Assembly: GCA_963844885.1 (NCBI GenBank)
Contig: CAWJQA010000016.1
Location: 372,001-436,000, forward strand
Reading direction: 5' to 3'
DNA: 64,000 nucleotides
Origin: DATMER01 sp963844885
GTDB lineage: Bacteria > Acidobacteriota > Thermoanaerobaculia > Multivoradales > UBA5704
In this document: positions 11,401 through 19,061 of the stretch, in pieces
How the letters are laid out: every line of letters starts with the position of its first letter
Position numbering within the stretch: position 1 is the first letter of the stretch
Made by a program: the position numbers and the translations under genes
Notes under the pieces: model-generated
Database searches by the model: none
What the model saw: the letters and a program-made list of their open reading frames with translations, nothing else
Told to the model about the DNA's origin: nothing

Positions 11401-14400
11401 CCACCACGACCGACCAGTTGCCGTTCGCCACGTTGACGAAGCGGTAGCGGCCGGAGGCGTCGGTGGTCACCCGCGGACAGGTGGAGCCGACCACGCAGAC
11501 GCCGTCGCGCAGGTCGACGGTGATGCCGGACAGCGCCGCCTCGCCCGGGTCCTTCACGCCGTCGCCGTCGATGTCGTCCCACAGGGTGCCGAAGACGACG
11601 TTGCCGATGCTGTAGCCGAAGTTGTTGTTGGTGAAGTCGTCGTCGGCCGCGTTGCCGTTGGAGAGGGTGAGAACCTTGGCGGCGGTGTTCTGGTTGTCGC
11701 AGGTCGTGCAGACGGCGCCGACCTGGTCGGGGTCGCCGGTCTGCACCGCGCCGGCTCCGGGCAGGGTGGCGGTGCGCACCAGCACCCGGTAGGAGCCGGA
11801 GGCGAGGCCCGTGAAGCTGTAGAAGCCGCTGCTGTCCGTGACCGTGGTCGGGCAATTCACCCCGGCGGTGCAGACCCCGTTGAGCAGCTCGACGGTGACG
11901 AACGGAATGCCGGGCTCGCCCACGTCCTTGACGCCGTTCGGAGAGACGCCGAGGTCGGCCCAGATGGTGCCGCTGACCGAGCCGCGCGGATCGACCTCGT
12001 GGGTCGCGGTGGCGCTGGCGGTGTTGACCGCGCCGCCGTCGAAGAACACGGCGCCGATCACCGCCTCGGTGTTGTTGTGGATCACCACGTCGGCCTCGCC
12101 GTCGCCGTTGGTGTCCTGCTCGGCGGCCAGGAAGCGCACCGTGACCGTCTTCGTCTGCTGGGCGCGCAGCGGGCCGAGATCCCAGGTGAGCGTGCCGACG
12201 CGGCTCGGGGCGGTGCCGGTCACCGACGAGCCCGTCGGCGTCAGGGTGGCGTCGAGGAACTGGAGCACGTCGGCGTCGTAGGTGTCGGTCATCGGCACCG
12301 AGCGCATGTCGTCGCTCGGCGCGCCGCAGATGTCGGAGGTGGTGACCTTCATGCCGGCGGCGTCGAGGAACAGGACGATGCCGTCCGAGCCGCCGGTGTG
12401 CTTGTAGGTGAACGACACCCGGGCGCCGGCCACCTCCGCGAAGGTGGTGAGGATGCTGGAGGCGTCGACCGTGAGCGTCTTGACGTTCGCGATCCCGACC
12501 GCGGTGTTGAGGCTGGCGGTAGAGATCGTACCGGACAGCGTCTGGCCGCCGACCACGTCGGTGATGGTGTAGTCGAGGTCGTCGTTGGTGAGCGCCCCGC
12601 TCATGTAAAGCGGGATCAGCAACGTGACCGAGGCGATCGTACCGCCGGGGCTCCCGATACCGAAGGTGTTGACGATCAGATCGTTGCCGCTGCCGCCCTC
12701 GCCGGCGCGGGCGTACACCCCGTCCGGCCCCTGGGTGCCGACGGCGCTCGCGGAGCTGGCGAAGGTCGAGCCGGCGACGACCGACTCGGCCCAGGCGGTG
12801 TAGCTGCAGGGCTGGTTCGCCGGGCGCGAGTTGGTGGCGCTCAGCGTGTAGGTCACCACCTGGCCTTCGGTCGAAACGGCGGCGGAGGTGCGCGTCTTGG
12901 CGACCAGCAGCGACGGGCCGAAGCCGAAGTCGGTAGTGGCGACGGTCGCGCCGGCGGTGAGGCCGGTGACCGCCACCGTGTCCTTGGGCAGCGCCGGGGT
13001 CGGAGTGGTCAGCCGGAAGCCCGTGGGCACGTCGGCGTCGTTCTTGTCGACCACCACGATGTAGTTGCCTGCGGCGAGGCCCGAGAAGCAGTAGTTGCCG
13101 GTGCCGCCGCAGCCGCTGCCCGAGGCACCGCTGGTGGTGGTGGCGACGAGCGGCTCGCCCGCGTCGAGGACGCCGTCGCCGTCCTGGTCCCAGTAGAGCG
13201 ACAGGCCGACGTTGGCGATCGTGGTCTCACCGGCGTTCAGCACGCCGTTGTTGGCGTTGGCCGGCGTACCGGCGCCGTCGTCGCGGAAGATCGTGTCGCC
13301 GATGCGGGCCGTGCCGAGCACGGGGATCGCGGCGGTCGCCTGCAGGAAGGGGGACGAATCGCCGAAGCTCGCCGCCGCCGTGTTGGAGATCACCGGGTTG
13401 CCGCTGTACGGGCTGTTGACGGTGACGCCGAAGCCGGCCGTGCCCGAGGCGCCGGCCGGAACCGCGGCCTGAAGCCGCCACATCAGGTCGGTGACCAGCG
13501 ACGGGGTGCCCGGCTGGGTGCTCGACCAGGAGACGCCATTGTCGGTCGAGTACAGGATCGTGACGCCGCAGCAGCCAAACGAGGCCGTGGCGGTGCCGGC
13601 GGCGAATTTCGTGCCGGCCGGGATCGAGTCGCGGATGACCAGCGGCACACCGAGGTCGGGGTTGCCGATCGCCACGCTCTCGCTGTTGGTCAGGGTCACC
13701 GTGTAGTTGAGCGTCTCACCGGCCGAGGCCCGGCCGTCGAGCGGCGAGGTGTCGGCGACCGTCTTGGCGAGGGTGGCGTTGGGCTCCACCGTCGTCAGCG
13801 AGCCGACGCCGGTGCCGTAGTCGCCAGCGAACTTCTCGTTGTCGGAGCCGGAGGCGGCCTCCTGGTAGGGGGTCAGGGGGACGGCGCAGGCGCCGTCCAG
13901 GCACATGAACGTGTAGTAGACGACGCCGGTGATGCTGGTGTTGTTCGCCGGCAGGTTCGTGAAGTAGAGCTGGTCGACGAAGTCGAGGTACTGAACGGGA
14001 CCGCCGCCGGAGGTCGTGATCTGGAGCTGGCCGGAGGTCTTGACCAGCCGGAAGCAGGCCGGGTTCCAGTTGGTGTCGCCGATCGGCTGCAGGAGCGCGT
14101 TGTAGTCGGGCGAGCCGTCGCCGTCGTTGTCGAACCCGAAGTTGACGTTGCCGAGCTGGTAGTTGACGCCGTTGGTGATCACCGTCTGGCCGGGCAGGCA
14201 GGTGGCCGGCTCGTTGAACCAGGAGGCGCCGTTGGGAAAGATCTTGTTGGCGTTGGCCGAGATCTCGTTGCGCAGATTGACACGCCATGTAGCGTTCGCG
14301 GCCGACCCTTGCGCGCTGCTCCCCCACGCGTCGAACGGCAGCCAGAGGTCGTCGTTGGGGGTGTTCGAGTTGCACCAGACCGGCGAGCCGCAGGTGTCCG

Positions 14401-14845
14401 GGTTCGACCGCCGCGGATAGGTGAAGCTCCAGTACTGCCAGGAGCACTGGCCGACGTCGAGCGTGCCGATGTAGCGCGTGGCGTCGACCCGGTCGCCGAG
14501 GTGCGTCAGGCTGTAGGTGCCGGTGTTGGCCAGGCAGGAGCTGGTCAGCGCGACGTCGTTGGCCGCCGCCGCGCTGTCGCGGACCGGATAGGTGCCCGGC
14601 GTGCGCGCGCTGAAGTTGCCGATGTAGCCCACGACGTCGGTCAGCGGGGCGTCGCCCGTGTTGCAGTAGCCCACTCCGATCGTCGCCACCTGCGGCGCAT
14701 AGGTCGACGGCGAGCAGACGTTGGAGTCGACGATCAGGTTGTAGGGAGCATTGATCCGGACGGAGAGCGAGCCGGCGGCGAAGGCCGGCTGGGCCAGGGC
14801 CGCCAGGGCTACAACCGCGATGAGTAGACGACCGCGATGAGACAT
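5489..14845 (-). CDS. Giant secreted SdrD-B/DUF11 repeat protein with C-terminal C25-type peptidase domain
   Basis: 3,118 residues, with a GGAGG site 8 bases before the ATG and a signal peptide ending near AQPAFA. DUF11-like domains begin near residues 355, 645, 1703 and 1868. Eight SdrD-B-like Ca-binding domains (openings such as IGDRVWNDANGNG) begin near 515, 957, 1082, 1207, 1345, 1463, 1585 and 2173. Near 2300 the same SSFHAE module as in the first C25 protein appears. The peptidase domain ends the protein, with His in FFGHSS near 2983 and Cys in QWGCWN near 3018. It reads as a long rigid stalk presenting a cysteine peptidase outside the cell. It lies between the lasso B2 gene and the cyclase and shares a 126-base divergent promoter region with the cyclase. 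The substrate is unknown. Confidence 0.9.
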   Translation of the reverse strand: MSHRGRLLIAVVALAALAQPAFAAGSLSVRINAPYNLIVDSNVCSPSTYAPQVATIGVGYCNTGDAPLTDVVGYIGNFSARTPGTYPVRDSAAAANDVALTSSCLANTGTYSLTHLGDRVDATRYIGTLDVGQCSWQYWSFTYPRRSNPDTCGSPVWCNSNTPNDDLWLPFDAWGSSAQGSAANATWRVNLRNEISANANKIFPNGASWFNEPATCLPGQTVITNGVNYQLGNVNFGFDNDGDGSPDYNALLQPIGDTNWNPACFRLVKTSGQLQITTSGGGPVQYLDFVDQLYFTNLPANNTSITGVVYYTFMCLDGACAVPLTPYQEAASGSDNEKFAGDYGTGVGSLTTVEPNATLAKTVADTSPLDGRASAGETLNYTVTLTNSESVAIGNPDLGVPLVIRDSIPAGTKFAAGTATASFGCCGVTILYSTDNGVSWSSTQPGTPSLVTDLMWRLQAAVPAGASGTAGFGVTVNSPYSGNPVISNTAAASFGDSSPFLQATAAIPVLGTARIGDTIFRDDGAGTPANANNGVLNAGETTIANVGLSLYWDQDGDGVLDAGEPLVATTTSGASGSGCGGTGNYCFSGLAAGNYIVVVDKNDADVPTGFRLTTPTPALPKDTVAVTGLTAGATVATTDFGFGPSLLVAKTRTSAAVSTEGQVVTYTLSATNSRPANQPCSYTAWAESVVAGSTFASSASAVGTQGPDGVYARAGEGGSGNDLIVNTFGIGSPGGTIASVTLLIPLYMSGALTNDDLDYTITDVVGGQTLSGTISTASLNTAVGIANVKTLTVDASSILTTFAEVAGARVSFTYKHTGGSDGIVLFLDAAGMKVTTSDICGAPSDDMRSVPMTDTYDADVLQFLDATLTPTGSSVTGTAPSRVGTLTWDLGPLRAQQTKTVTVRFLAAEQDTNGDGEADVVIHNNTEAVIGAVFFDGGAVNTASATATHEVDPRGSVSGTIWADLGVSPNGVKDVGEPGIPFVTVELLNGVCTAGVNCPTTVTDSSGFYSFTGLASGSYRVLVRTATLPGAGAVQTGDPDQVGAVCTTCDNQNTAAKVLTLSNGNAADDDFTNNNFGYSIGNVVFGTLWDDIDGDGVKDPGEAALSGITVDLRDGVCVVGSTCPRVTTDASGRYRFVNVANGNWSVVVVTTSLPALAAPQTWQQTGDPDQAGATCTTCDNTKAAVSVTGGNIFGAYDFGYRRAGTSSIGDALYADWNGNGSQGSGEEGIANVTVTLILDVNGDGVRNCGTDTICGNADDIDLVRAVTTTNASGTYTFSSLPAGNWIVAIDEGDPDFVAAYTRLSQTQDPDQAGICTTCDGKASVVTNGTAAVLTTDFGYRPIGFGSIGDRVWNDANGNGLQDSSEGGLINVTVTLYEDNNGNGVIDAADAVVGTAATDSAGAYAFYNLPVGRYLVDVDQTDAQIPTDAYGNRYVLSGGSDPLLVTLAANQQVTTADFGFGPGATIGDRVFRDDNGDGGQAGSEPGLNNVTVQLYRDNDGNKVFSAGDTLVATTVTATVNGNLGSYQFTGLAPGNYVVRVDSTDVDLPSTNFTADPDTPLDGQYGVTLSAAQDVVFADFGVQPPNVLGDRVWNDQDGDGVQDATEPGIAGVVVSLLSRALGSTGAYSLVTTATTDAAGNFTFGNLSAAQYRLDMTGATALTGYVQTYEKEIGVCGACNKITDITIPLTGLTDLTVDFGFRLPAKLEIDKDTSTPTVNPGGTATYTIRVRNVGDANATLVQISDVLMPEGATCPTCFSLASFSIAQDAGVVRTTTTNPALGATSLTWGNWTLPANAAVTITYTVNVPAGMAAGTYENTATTVFDTNGNGSIGAGDTTVDDTGNAAQDADTPAGLDPEADEDVTVSSVAAGITKSSLFITDSNSNGLVDPGDVLQYTMVVTNTGSATLTGFSLSDAAPTGTTYVAGSSTIVSYRTDTITTFADNFDGGAGTDYPGGSDGTTAWVNNWSLAGAAVVDLGDYSMQLGRNQTSNRSVNLSGFYRATLTFNVRRVGIDAGDPLNISVGGTLLGTLDGSGMSGSACNNPGGFGTDQTDGAYVAITCTISTLTSPAVVSLSTTTALANTGESFYVDDVVVERAVRISSGPISGDDPSVLVLASRGYSLLAGETMTVRFQVTANNPLPIGITQISNTAYASASQLTQPVSASANNNIANLPTASISGTVWDDSSGASANGVIDVGEPKLSGVRVELWTDPNGDGDPADGTRVATSLTTSTGAYTFSAIAAGNYVVVVATSTLPISYTETGDPDEAGVCTVCNSRSVAVSTGSNTIANKNFGYRYAPTPLPVTLSSFHAELQGGKLVFTWTTDTETDNVGFYVFGLVNEEWTPLHKHLVRTQNGNSVAPLTYHLEADPVDASAFLLADVDTKGVEHVHGPFPLGEWAVSQPAAMNAIPWAAIRQEHQAKLDLRQGGWKKKDMPSVRLVVAADGLYRVTFENLLAAGIDMSKVPLAQLALSNRAGAVPIRVDGNGTFGPGEAIEFYGKAADSLYSDRNHYTLRVEPQSVLRSTDDNTPPAQLRNPVTVYNETARAERQSLYNPAAPGADPWYDQDLMAIFSPGAATFSLTVTDPVLSGGSAGAARLGVDLWGLTDWPGKDPDHHVVVSLNGTEVADAEFNGTDAGPVDAEIPAGVLISGANRIDVNMPLDQGVDWDVVGLNAYQITYPRRLLARDGRLSFHSDAAQAFTVGNLPSNDVSVYRLRGNRLERIAKPSLSGAAGNFAVTFAGATEAADYVVATAARKLTPQILAAPPREDIFTGSAEYLVIANPDFAAGVAPLVDHRRAQGLTAQVVDVDQIYENLSNGMVDPEAIRQYVAYAAREKGTKYVVLVGGDTYDYKNYLGIGSLSFIPSLYVQAGGVNFVPADPLYGDVDRDSIPDVPVGRLPVRTSAELSAVIAKTLAYEAKNYGRTFLAATDSYDPFERISFSQISHQLIDGLGAGWSVERADIDELGVPVARAKVISTLNNGVAFAQFFGHSSYNVWSFSILFASPHAVRLNNIGRPAVVAQWGCWNTYYVHPTINTLGHALMVSGEQGAAAVLGATALTDSQSDIALGQRYLPRIVQPGATIGDALLAAKRDLAQQHPEMRDVIVGWTILGDPALVVEPEQP

Positions 14846-14971
14846 TTGAAGTTCCTCCGGGGTGCCAACACCCGCACCCGCTCAGCCCGGTACGCATGAA
14901 AGCAGACTGCAATATGGATAGACAAGCGTATCACTTTTCCGGATGGCTCTGCTACCCTGCAACTCTCGCGC
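14846..14971. promoter_or_regulatory. Divergent intergenic region between the giant C25 gene and the lasso operon
   Basis: This 126-base gap must hold the leftward promoter of the giant C25 gene and the rightward promoter of the lasso cyclase operon. The leftward ribosome binding site (GGAGG ending 8 bases from the ATG) is clear. I cannot pick a confident promoter for either direction, but the AT-rich stretch around 14905-14940 is the likely place. Confidence 0.4.
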
Positions 14972-16690
14972 ATGGGAGCCCTCTTCGCCAGCATCCGCCT
15001 CGACCGCAGCGAGCGCCTTGAGGAAGCCCTCGGCGAGAGCCTGCCGATCGTCGATCCCTCGGGACGCCATGCGCTGTTCTTCGACGGCCGCCTCGACAAC
15101 CGCGACGACCTGCTGCGGGAGCTGGGTCTCGCGGAGGAGGAGAGCGACGCCGCGATCGTCCTGCGCTTCCTGGCGGCCGGGCACTGGGAGGCCCTGGATC
15201 GTTTCATCGGACCGTGGGCGCTGCTCCTCCTCGACCGCGAGACCCGCGAGGCGCACCTGGCGCGCGATCCGACCGGCGAGCGCATGCTGTGCTGGCACGC
15301 CGGCCCCGCACGGCTTCTGATCGCCAGCGAGCCGGCCGCCCTGCTCGCCGATCCGGGAGTGCCCCGGGAGCCCGACGCGGAGACGCTGGCGGCCTACTTC
15401 GCCATGCGCGAGCCGGCGCCCGGCGCCACGTTCTTTCGCGCCGTCCGCCAGGTGCCCGCCGGGCACCGCGTGGTGATCTCCGCCACAGGAGAGCGGCGCC
15501 ACCGCTTCTGGGACCCCGACCTCAGCCTCTTTCGCGGGAGCGAGGCCGACTCGGTCGAGCGCTTCCGCGAGCTGCTCGGCCTGGCGATCCGCGCTCAGCT
15601 CCGCGCGCCGGGACCGGCCGCCGTGCTGATGAGCGGCGGCCTCGACTCGACCACGGTGGCGGCACACGCGGCCCGCATCTCGAAAACACCGGTCCGGGCG
15701 GTCTCCTGGCGGTTTCGCGGGCCGGGCGATCCGGCGGCGGCCGACGAGAGCGCGTTCGCGCAGGCGATGATGACCGTGGCCGGCCTTGAGCCGGTCTGGG
15801 TCGACGGCGACGGCTGCCTGCCCCTGCGGGGTATCGAAACGGATGACACCGATCCCGGCCTGCCGTTCGAGAATCCATACCGGGAGCTGCACGCCGCGGC
15901 GTTCGCGGCGGCGGCGGCGGGCGGCTCCCGGGCTCTGCTCACCGGCCATTTCTCGGACGAGATGTACCACGGTGTGGATGCCTGGTGGCTGCGCGATTGT
16001 CTGGCGCGCGGGGAGTGGGCGGCGGCGGCGAGGGGGGTGTGCGACGAGTTGCGCTGGAGCTCGCGCCCGGACGTCTGGACGCCGGGCCTGCGGCGCGCGC
16101 TCGGCGTCCTCCTGCTCGGGTCCGCCTGGGAGCGGCTGCGCTCCCTCCGGTCTCCGGCGTGGCTGACGCCGTTCGGCCGGGAGGCTGTCCGGCACCTCCG
16201 GGAGGGGCCGGCGCCGTTGCCGGCACGGCATCCGGAGCAGGCGGAGACGCTCCTCGCACCGTTCGCCATGATGGGCATCGCGGCCGAGATGCGGCGCGCC
16301 CGGCGGCACGGCATCGAGCTGCGCTTCCCGTTCCGCGACCGGCGCCTGATCGAGCTCGCCCTGCGCCTGCCGGCCCACCACCTGGCGCGTCCCGGGTGGC
16401 GCAAGCGCCTCGTGTGGCTCGCCGCCGAAGGCTGGCTGCCGGATGCCGTGCGCCTGCGGCGGCAGGGGTCGAGCCTGGGGCCGCTGTTCGCCCGCGCGCT
16501 CCGGGAGCACGGCCCGGCCGTGCGCCGCGTGCTCTTCGAAACGGGTCCGCAGCTCTGGCGCCGCTGGGTCGACCCCGCCATGCTGAAAGGCTTCCTCGAC
16601 ACGGGCGAGGCCGGGGGTCCGGGACTGCCGTCCCTGGTCTTCTGGCGCTGCCTCGCCGTGGAGCGGTGGATGCGGTCGCTCGCTCAATAG
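14972..16690 (+). CDS. Lasso peptide macrolactam synthetase (asparagine-synthase-like, C protein)
   Basis: 572 residues. It has the asparagine synthetase B architecture: an N-terminal glutaminase-like domain (1-190) and a C-terminal ATP-pyrophosphatase domain with the PPi loop SGGLDSTT near 226. The N-terminus reads MGALFAS, so the catalytic Cys2 of true amidotransferases is missing, as expected for lasso cyclases, which adenylate an Asp/Glu side chain of the core peptide and join it to the N-terminal amine. It is the first gene of the rightward operon; the precursor starts 34 bases downstream, followed by the kinase and PqqD. This context separates it from a housekeeping asparagine synthetase. 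Confidence 0.92.
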   Translation: MGALFASIRLDRSERLEEALGESLPIVDPSGRHALFFDGRLDNRDDLLRELGLAEEESDAAIVLRFLAAGHWEALDRFIGPWALLLLDRETREAHLARDPTGERMLCWHAGPARLLIASEPAALLADPGVPREPDAETLAAYFAMREPAPGATFFRAVRQVPAGHRVVISATGERRHRFWDPDLSLFRGSEADSVERFRELLGLAIRAQLRAPGPAAVLMSGGLDSTTVAAHAARISKTPVRAVSWRFRGPGDPAAADESAFAQAMMTVAGLEPVWVDGDGCLPLRGIETDDTDPGLPFENPYRELHAAAFAAAAAGGSRALLTGHFSDEMYHGVDAWWLRDCLARGEWAAAARGVCDELRWSSRPDVWTPGLRRALGVLLLGSAWERLRSLRSPAWLTPFGREAVRHLREGPAPLPARHPEQAETLLAPFAMMGIAAEMRRARRHGIELRFPFRDRRLIELALRLPAHHLARPGWRKRLVWLAAEGWLPDAVRLRRQGSSLGPLFARALREHGPAVRRVLFETGPQLWRRWVDPAMLKGFLDTGEAGGPGLPSLVFWRCLAVERWMRSLAQ

Positions 16691-16724
16691 GCGATAGAAG
16701 GTATGCTATGCTCATCCGTCACGT

Positions 16725-16922
16725 ATGCCAGTCGATGTTCGTCCTCCAGAAGCCGCCCAGCCGAGGCGTCCCTACGTGAGCCCCCGCCTCACCGAGTTGG
16801 GAGACCTCCGGAGCATCACCCTCGGAGGATCGCCGGGTTTCGGCGACTCCGGCGTCGGCGCCCCGCGCAAGCCGCTGGTCATCGGCGAGGCGCCGTTCCC
16901 TCCCTCCAGCGACAAGGCATGA
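16725..16922 (+). CDS. Lasso peptide precursor
   Basis: 65 residues. The leader matches the lasso consensus YxxPxLx3Gx5Tx exactly: Tyr17, Pro20, Leu22, Gly26 and Thr32, with Thr at the penultimate leader position. Cleavage after Leu33 gives a core starting GGSPGFGDSGVG. Gly1 and Asp8 would form an 8-residue macrolactam, the usual ring chemistry. The read core is 32 residues, long for a lasso peptide, with a Pro-rich C-terminal extension ending SSDKA; it may be trimmed, or its serines may be the target of the kinase encoded next. No good Shine-Dalgarno is visible. The last bases overlap the kinase start as ATGA, so the two are translationally coupled. Confidence 0.93.
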   Translation: MPVDVRPPEAAQPRRPYVSPRLTELGDLRSITLGGSPGFGDSGVGAPRKPLVIGEAPFPPSSDKA

Positions 16923-17698
16923 TTCCGGCGGCGGTCCGCCGATGTCCGGTGATGTTGCCGGCGCACGCCTCGGAGGTCTTCAACGGGGAGGCCCGGGTGG
17001 GGACGCGATGTTGCCGGGTGCGCAGCCTCACCGCGCCGGACCGTGATTTCCTGGTGATCTCCGGCGCCGGAGCCTTCGCGATCCCACGCGGGCAAGGGTG
17101 CATAGAGATCGATCCCGAGCCGGGAGCCGGCGAGGCCGCCGTCGAGGAGGCGCTCCTGGGCCCGGCCCTCGCCCTGGCCTTCGCCCGAAGGGGTGTCTTC
17201 GTGCTGCACGCCAGCGCCGTGGTCGTGGGCGGTGGGGTGATCGGCTTTCTGGGCGACAGCGGCGCCGGCAAATCGACTCTGGCCAGTCTGCTGGTGGAGG
17301 CCGGCAAGGGGTTGGCTCTCGCGGCCGACGATCTCCTCGCGATCCATTCGACCGGAGAGGAGCCGGTGGCCCTCCCCCACTTCCCCCAGCTCAAGCTCGG
17401 CGCGGCGGCGATGGCGGCCATCGCGGGCCTGGCGCCGTCCTATCCGCTGCTGCGGCTCTGCGTTCTGGAACCCGCGCCGCCCACTGCCGCCGTCGGTGGC
17501 GGCGAGGCTCTGCCGGAGGGGACCGCGGCGGCCCACCTTCTGCGCCACACCATCGCCGGGAGCCTGTTCGCCGACGATCTGCTGGCGGCGCACCTCGACT
17601 TCGCCGCCGGAATCGCCGACCGCGTGCCGGTTCAACGACTGACCGTGCCGCGGCGCCTGGATGTCGGAGCCGAGGTGCTGGAGCACCTCCAGCCATGA
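16919..17698 (+). CDS. HPr-kinase-like protein of the lasso operon
   Basis: 259 residues. The start at 16919 overlaps the precursor stop (ATGA), and the stop overlaps the PqqD start in the same way. It has a P-loop (GDSGAGKST) in the middle of the chain and an acidic AADDLL Walker-B-type segment, as in the HPr kinase/PEP-carboxykinase fold. It lacks the N-terminal domain of true HprK. Kinases of this type in lasso operons (paeninodin-like) phosphorylate a serine at the C-terminus of the precursor; the serines in the precursor's SSDKA tail are the obvious candidates. That role is an inference from family and context. Confidence 0.82.
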   Translation: MIPAAVRRCPVMLPAHASEVFNGEARVGTRCCRVRSLTAPDRDFLVISGAGAFAIPRGQGCIEIDPEPGAGEAAVEEALLGPALALAFARRGVFVLHASAVVVGGGVIGFLGDSGAGKSTLASLLVEAGKGLALAADDLLAIHSTGEEPVALPHFPQLKLGAAAMAAIAGLAPSYPLLRLCVLEPAPPTAAVGGGEALPEGTAAAHLLRHTIAGSLFADDLLAAHLDFAAGIADRVPVQRLTVPRRLDVGAEVLEHLQP

Positions 17699-17955
17699 CG
17701 GCCTGGCGCCCGGCGGCGAGCGTCCAGTGGCGCCACGTGGGCACGGAGGCCATCCTCCTCGACGTCGAGCGCAAGCTCTACTACCGGCTCGACGAGGTCG
17801 GCGCCTTCATCTGGCAGCGCCTGGAGTCCGGCGAGCCTCCCGACCGGATCGCGGACGCCGTCGCCGAGAGCTTCGCCGTGAGCGCCGAGACCGCGCGCCG
17901 CGACCTCGATCCGCTCCTGGAGTCGCTCGCGGCGGCGGGGCTCCTGGTGGACTAG
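17695..17955 (+). CDS. Lasso peptide B1 protein (PqqD-type leader recognition element)
   Basis: 86 residues. The beta-rich N-half (VGTEAILLDVERKLYYRLDE) followed by a helical IWQRLESGE segment is the PqqD/RRE winged-helix fold. In lasso systems this separate B1 protein binds the YxxP leader and hands it to the B2 peptidase. It overlaps the kinase by ATGA and ends the operon. Its TAG stop shares a CTAG palindrome with the TAG stop of the convergent radical SAM gene, so the two operons meet with no space between them. Confidence 0.9.
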   Translation: MTAWRPAASVQWRHVGTEAILLDVERKLYYRLDEVGAFIWQRLESGEPPDRIADAVAESFAVSAETARRDLDPLLESLAAAGLLVD

Positions 17956-19061
17956 GAGAGGATCGGAAGGGGGCTCTTCCTCTTCGGCCTCCCCACCACT
18001 TCGTCCGTCACGTCCATCCGCAGCAGCGCTTCCGGGTAGACCTCGAGCGGGTCTCCCGAGCGCGTCGCGGCCGAGCCGGGGCAGAAGTTGAGGAAGCTGC
18101 CGGACGGCCCGAAGCCGTCCACCACCTTCTTCGCCTCGGCCGTGAGAGCGCGCACCTCGCGCAGGCCGGACGAGCCCTGCCAGATCTCGCGGATGGTCTG
18201 CCGGTGGAGGTTCCCCACCGGCCGCCGCCACTGCACGCAGGGGTAGACGTTGCCGTAGGGGTCCACGGCCACGCCGGCCGAGCCGGCGCCGCAGTGCTTC
18301 TCGACCGGTGCGGGCAGGGTGCCGTCGTCGGCGCCGCGAGCAATGGCGAGACCGATGGCGGTCTCGCCTCCCTGGGCGCCTTCCCGGGCCGCCCGGGCGC
18401 GCTCCGCCTGCAGGGCGAAGAGACGGCGCACCCCTTCGCGGGTCGGGGAGATCGCCATCGGACCGCGGTCGCCGTCGTCCCGCGGCGAGACCTCGGGATC
18501 GACCTGGATCGGCAGCCCGAGGGAGGCGGCCAGGTCGAGCATCCCCTCGGCCTCGTCCTCGTTCCAGAGGGTGAGCGTGCTGTTGATCTTGACCCGGAGC
18601 CCCAGGTCCAGGATCTCCCGGAGGTTCGCGAGCAGGCGCTCGAAGCTGCCGGGCACGCGCGTCTGGCGGTCGTGGGTGGCGGCCGTGGCACCGTGGAGGC
18701 TGACCTCGATCAGGAAGGGGTCCACCTCGTCGCGGATGCGGCGGGCCATCTCGCCGCGCAGGGCATGGCCGTTCGACTTGATGCGCACCACGAAGCCCAG
18801 CTCACGCGCCCGCGCGCCGAGCGCCAGGAACTCCGGATGCGCCAGCGGCTCGCCGCCGGAGAGGGTCAGGTTCAGAACCTGAAGCTCGGCCAGCTCGTCG
18901 AAGAAGCGGAAGTACTCGTCCTTCGTCAGCGGTTCGCCGCGCAGGCCGAGATCGTTGTAGCAGAAGGAGCAGTCCAGGTTGCAGCGGTAGGTCAGCTCCA
19001 CCAGCACCGAGAAGAGGATGTTCTCGCTCCACGTCTTGCGCAGGACGTCGGAGAAGCTCAT
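17952..19061 (-). CDS. Radical SAM/SPASM-type peptide-modifying enzyme
   Basis: 369 residues from the ATG at 19061, which overlaps the upstream PqqD stop (ATGA). The radical SAM CxxxCxxC motif is at Cys27, Cys31 and Cys34 (TYRCNLDCSFCYND), followed by LTLSGGEPL. The C-terminal third has the SPASM/twitch look: Cys in HCGAG, then GNVYPCVQW, and a final FCPG cysteine, for auxiliary iron-sulfur clusters. With a PqqD protein, a kinase and a peptidase gene in the same operon this is most likely a RiPP maturase of the PqqE/sactionine-type superfamily. The modification and the substrate are not visible from sequence. Confidence 0.9.
   Translation of the reverse strand: MSFSDVLRKTWSENILFSVLVELTYRCNLDCSFCYNDLGLRGEPLTKDEYFRFFDELAELQVLNLTLSGGEPLAHPEFLALGARARELGFVVRIKSNGHALRGEMARRIRDEVDPFLIEVSLHGATAATHDRQTRVPGSFERLLANLREILDLGLRVKINSTLTLWNEDEAEGMLDLAASLGLPIQVDPEVSPRDDGDRGPMAISPTREGVRRLFALQAERARAAREGAQGGETAIGLAIARGADDGTLPAPVEKHCGAGSAGVAVDPYGNVYPCVQWRRPVGNLHRQTIREIWQGSSGLREVRALTAEAKKVVDGFGPSGSFLNFCPGSAATRSGDPLEVYPEALLRMDVTDEVVGRPKRKSPLPILS

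Noticed and set aside
5567..14827. A 3,086-codon open frame on the plus strand opposite the giant C25 gene
   Set aside because: Its composition is Val/Gly/Ala/Arg/Asp/His-rich without domains, and it mirrors the repeat codons of the minus-strand protein, which has a signal peptide, clear domains and a ribosome binding site. It arises from GC-rich codon bias.
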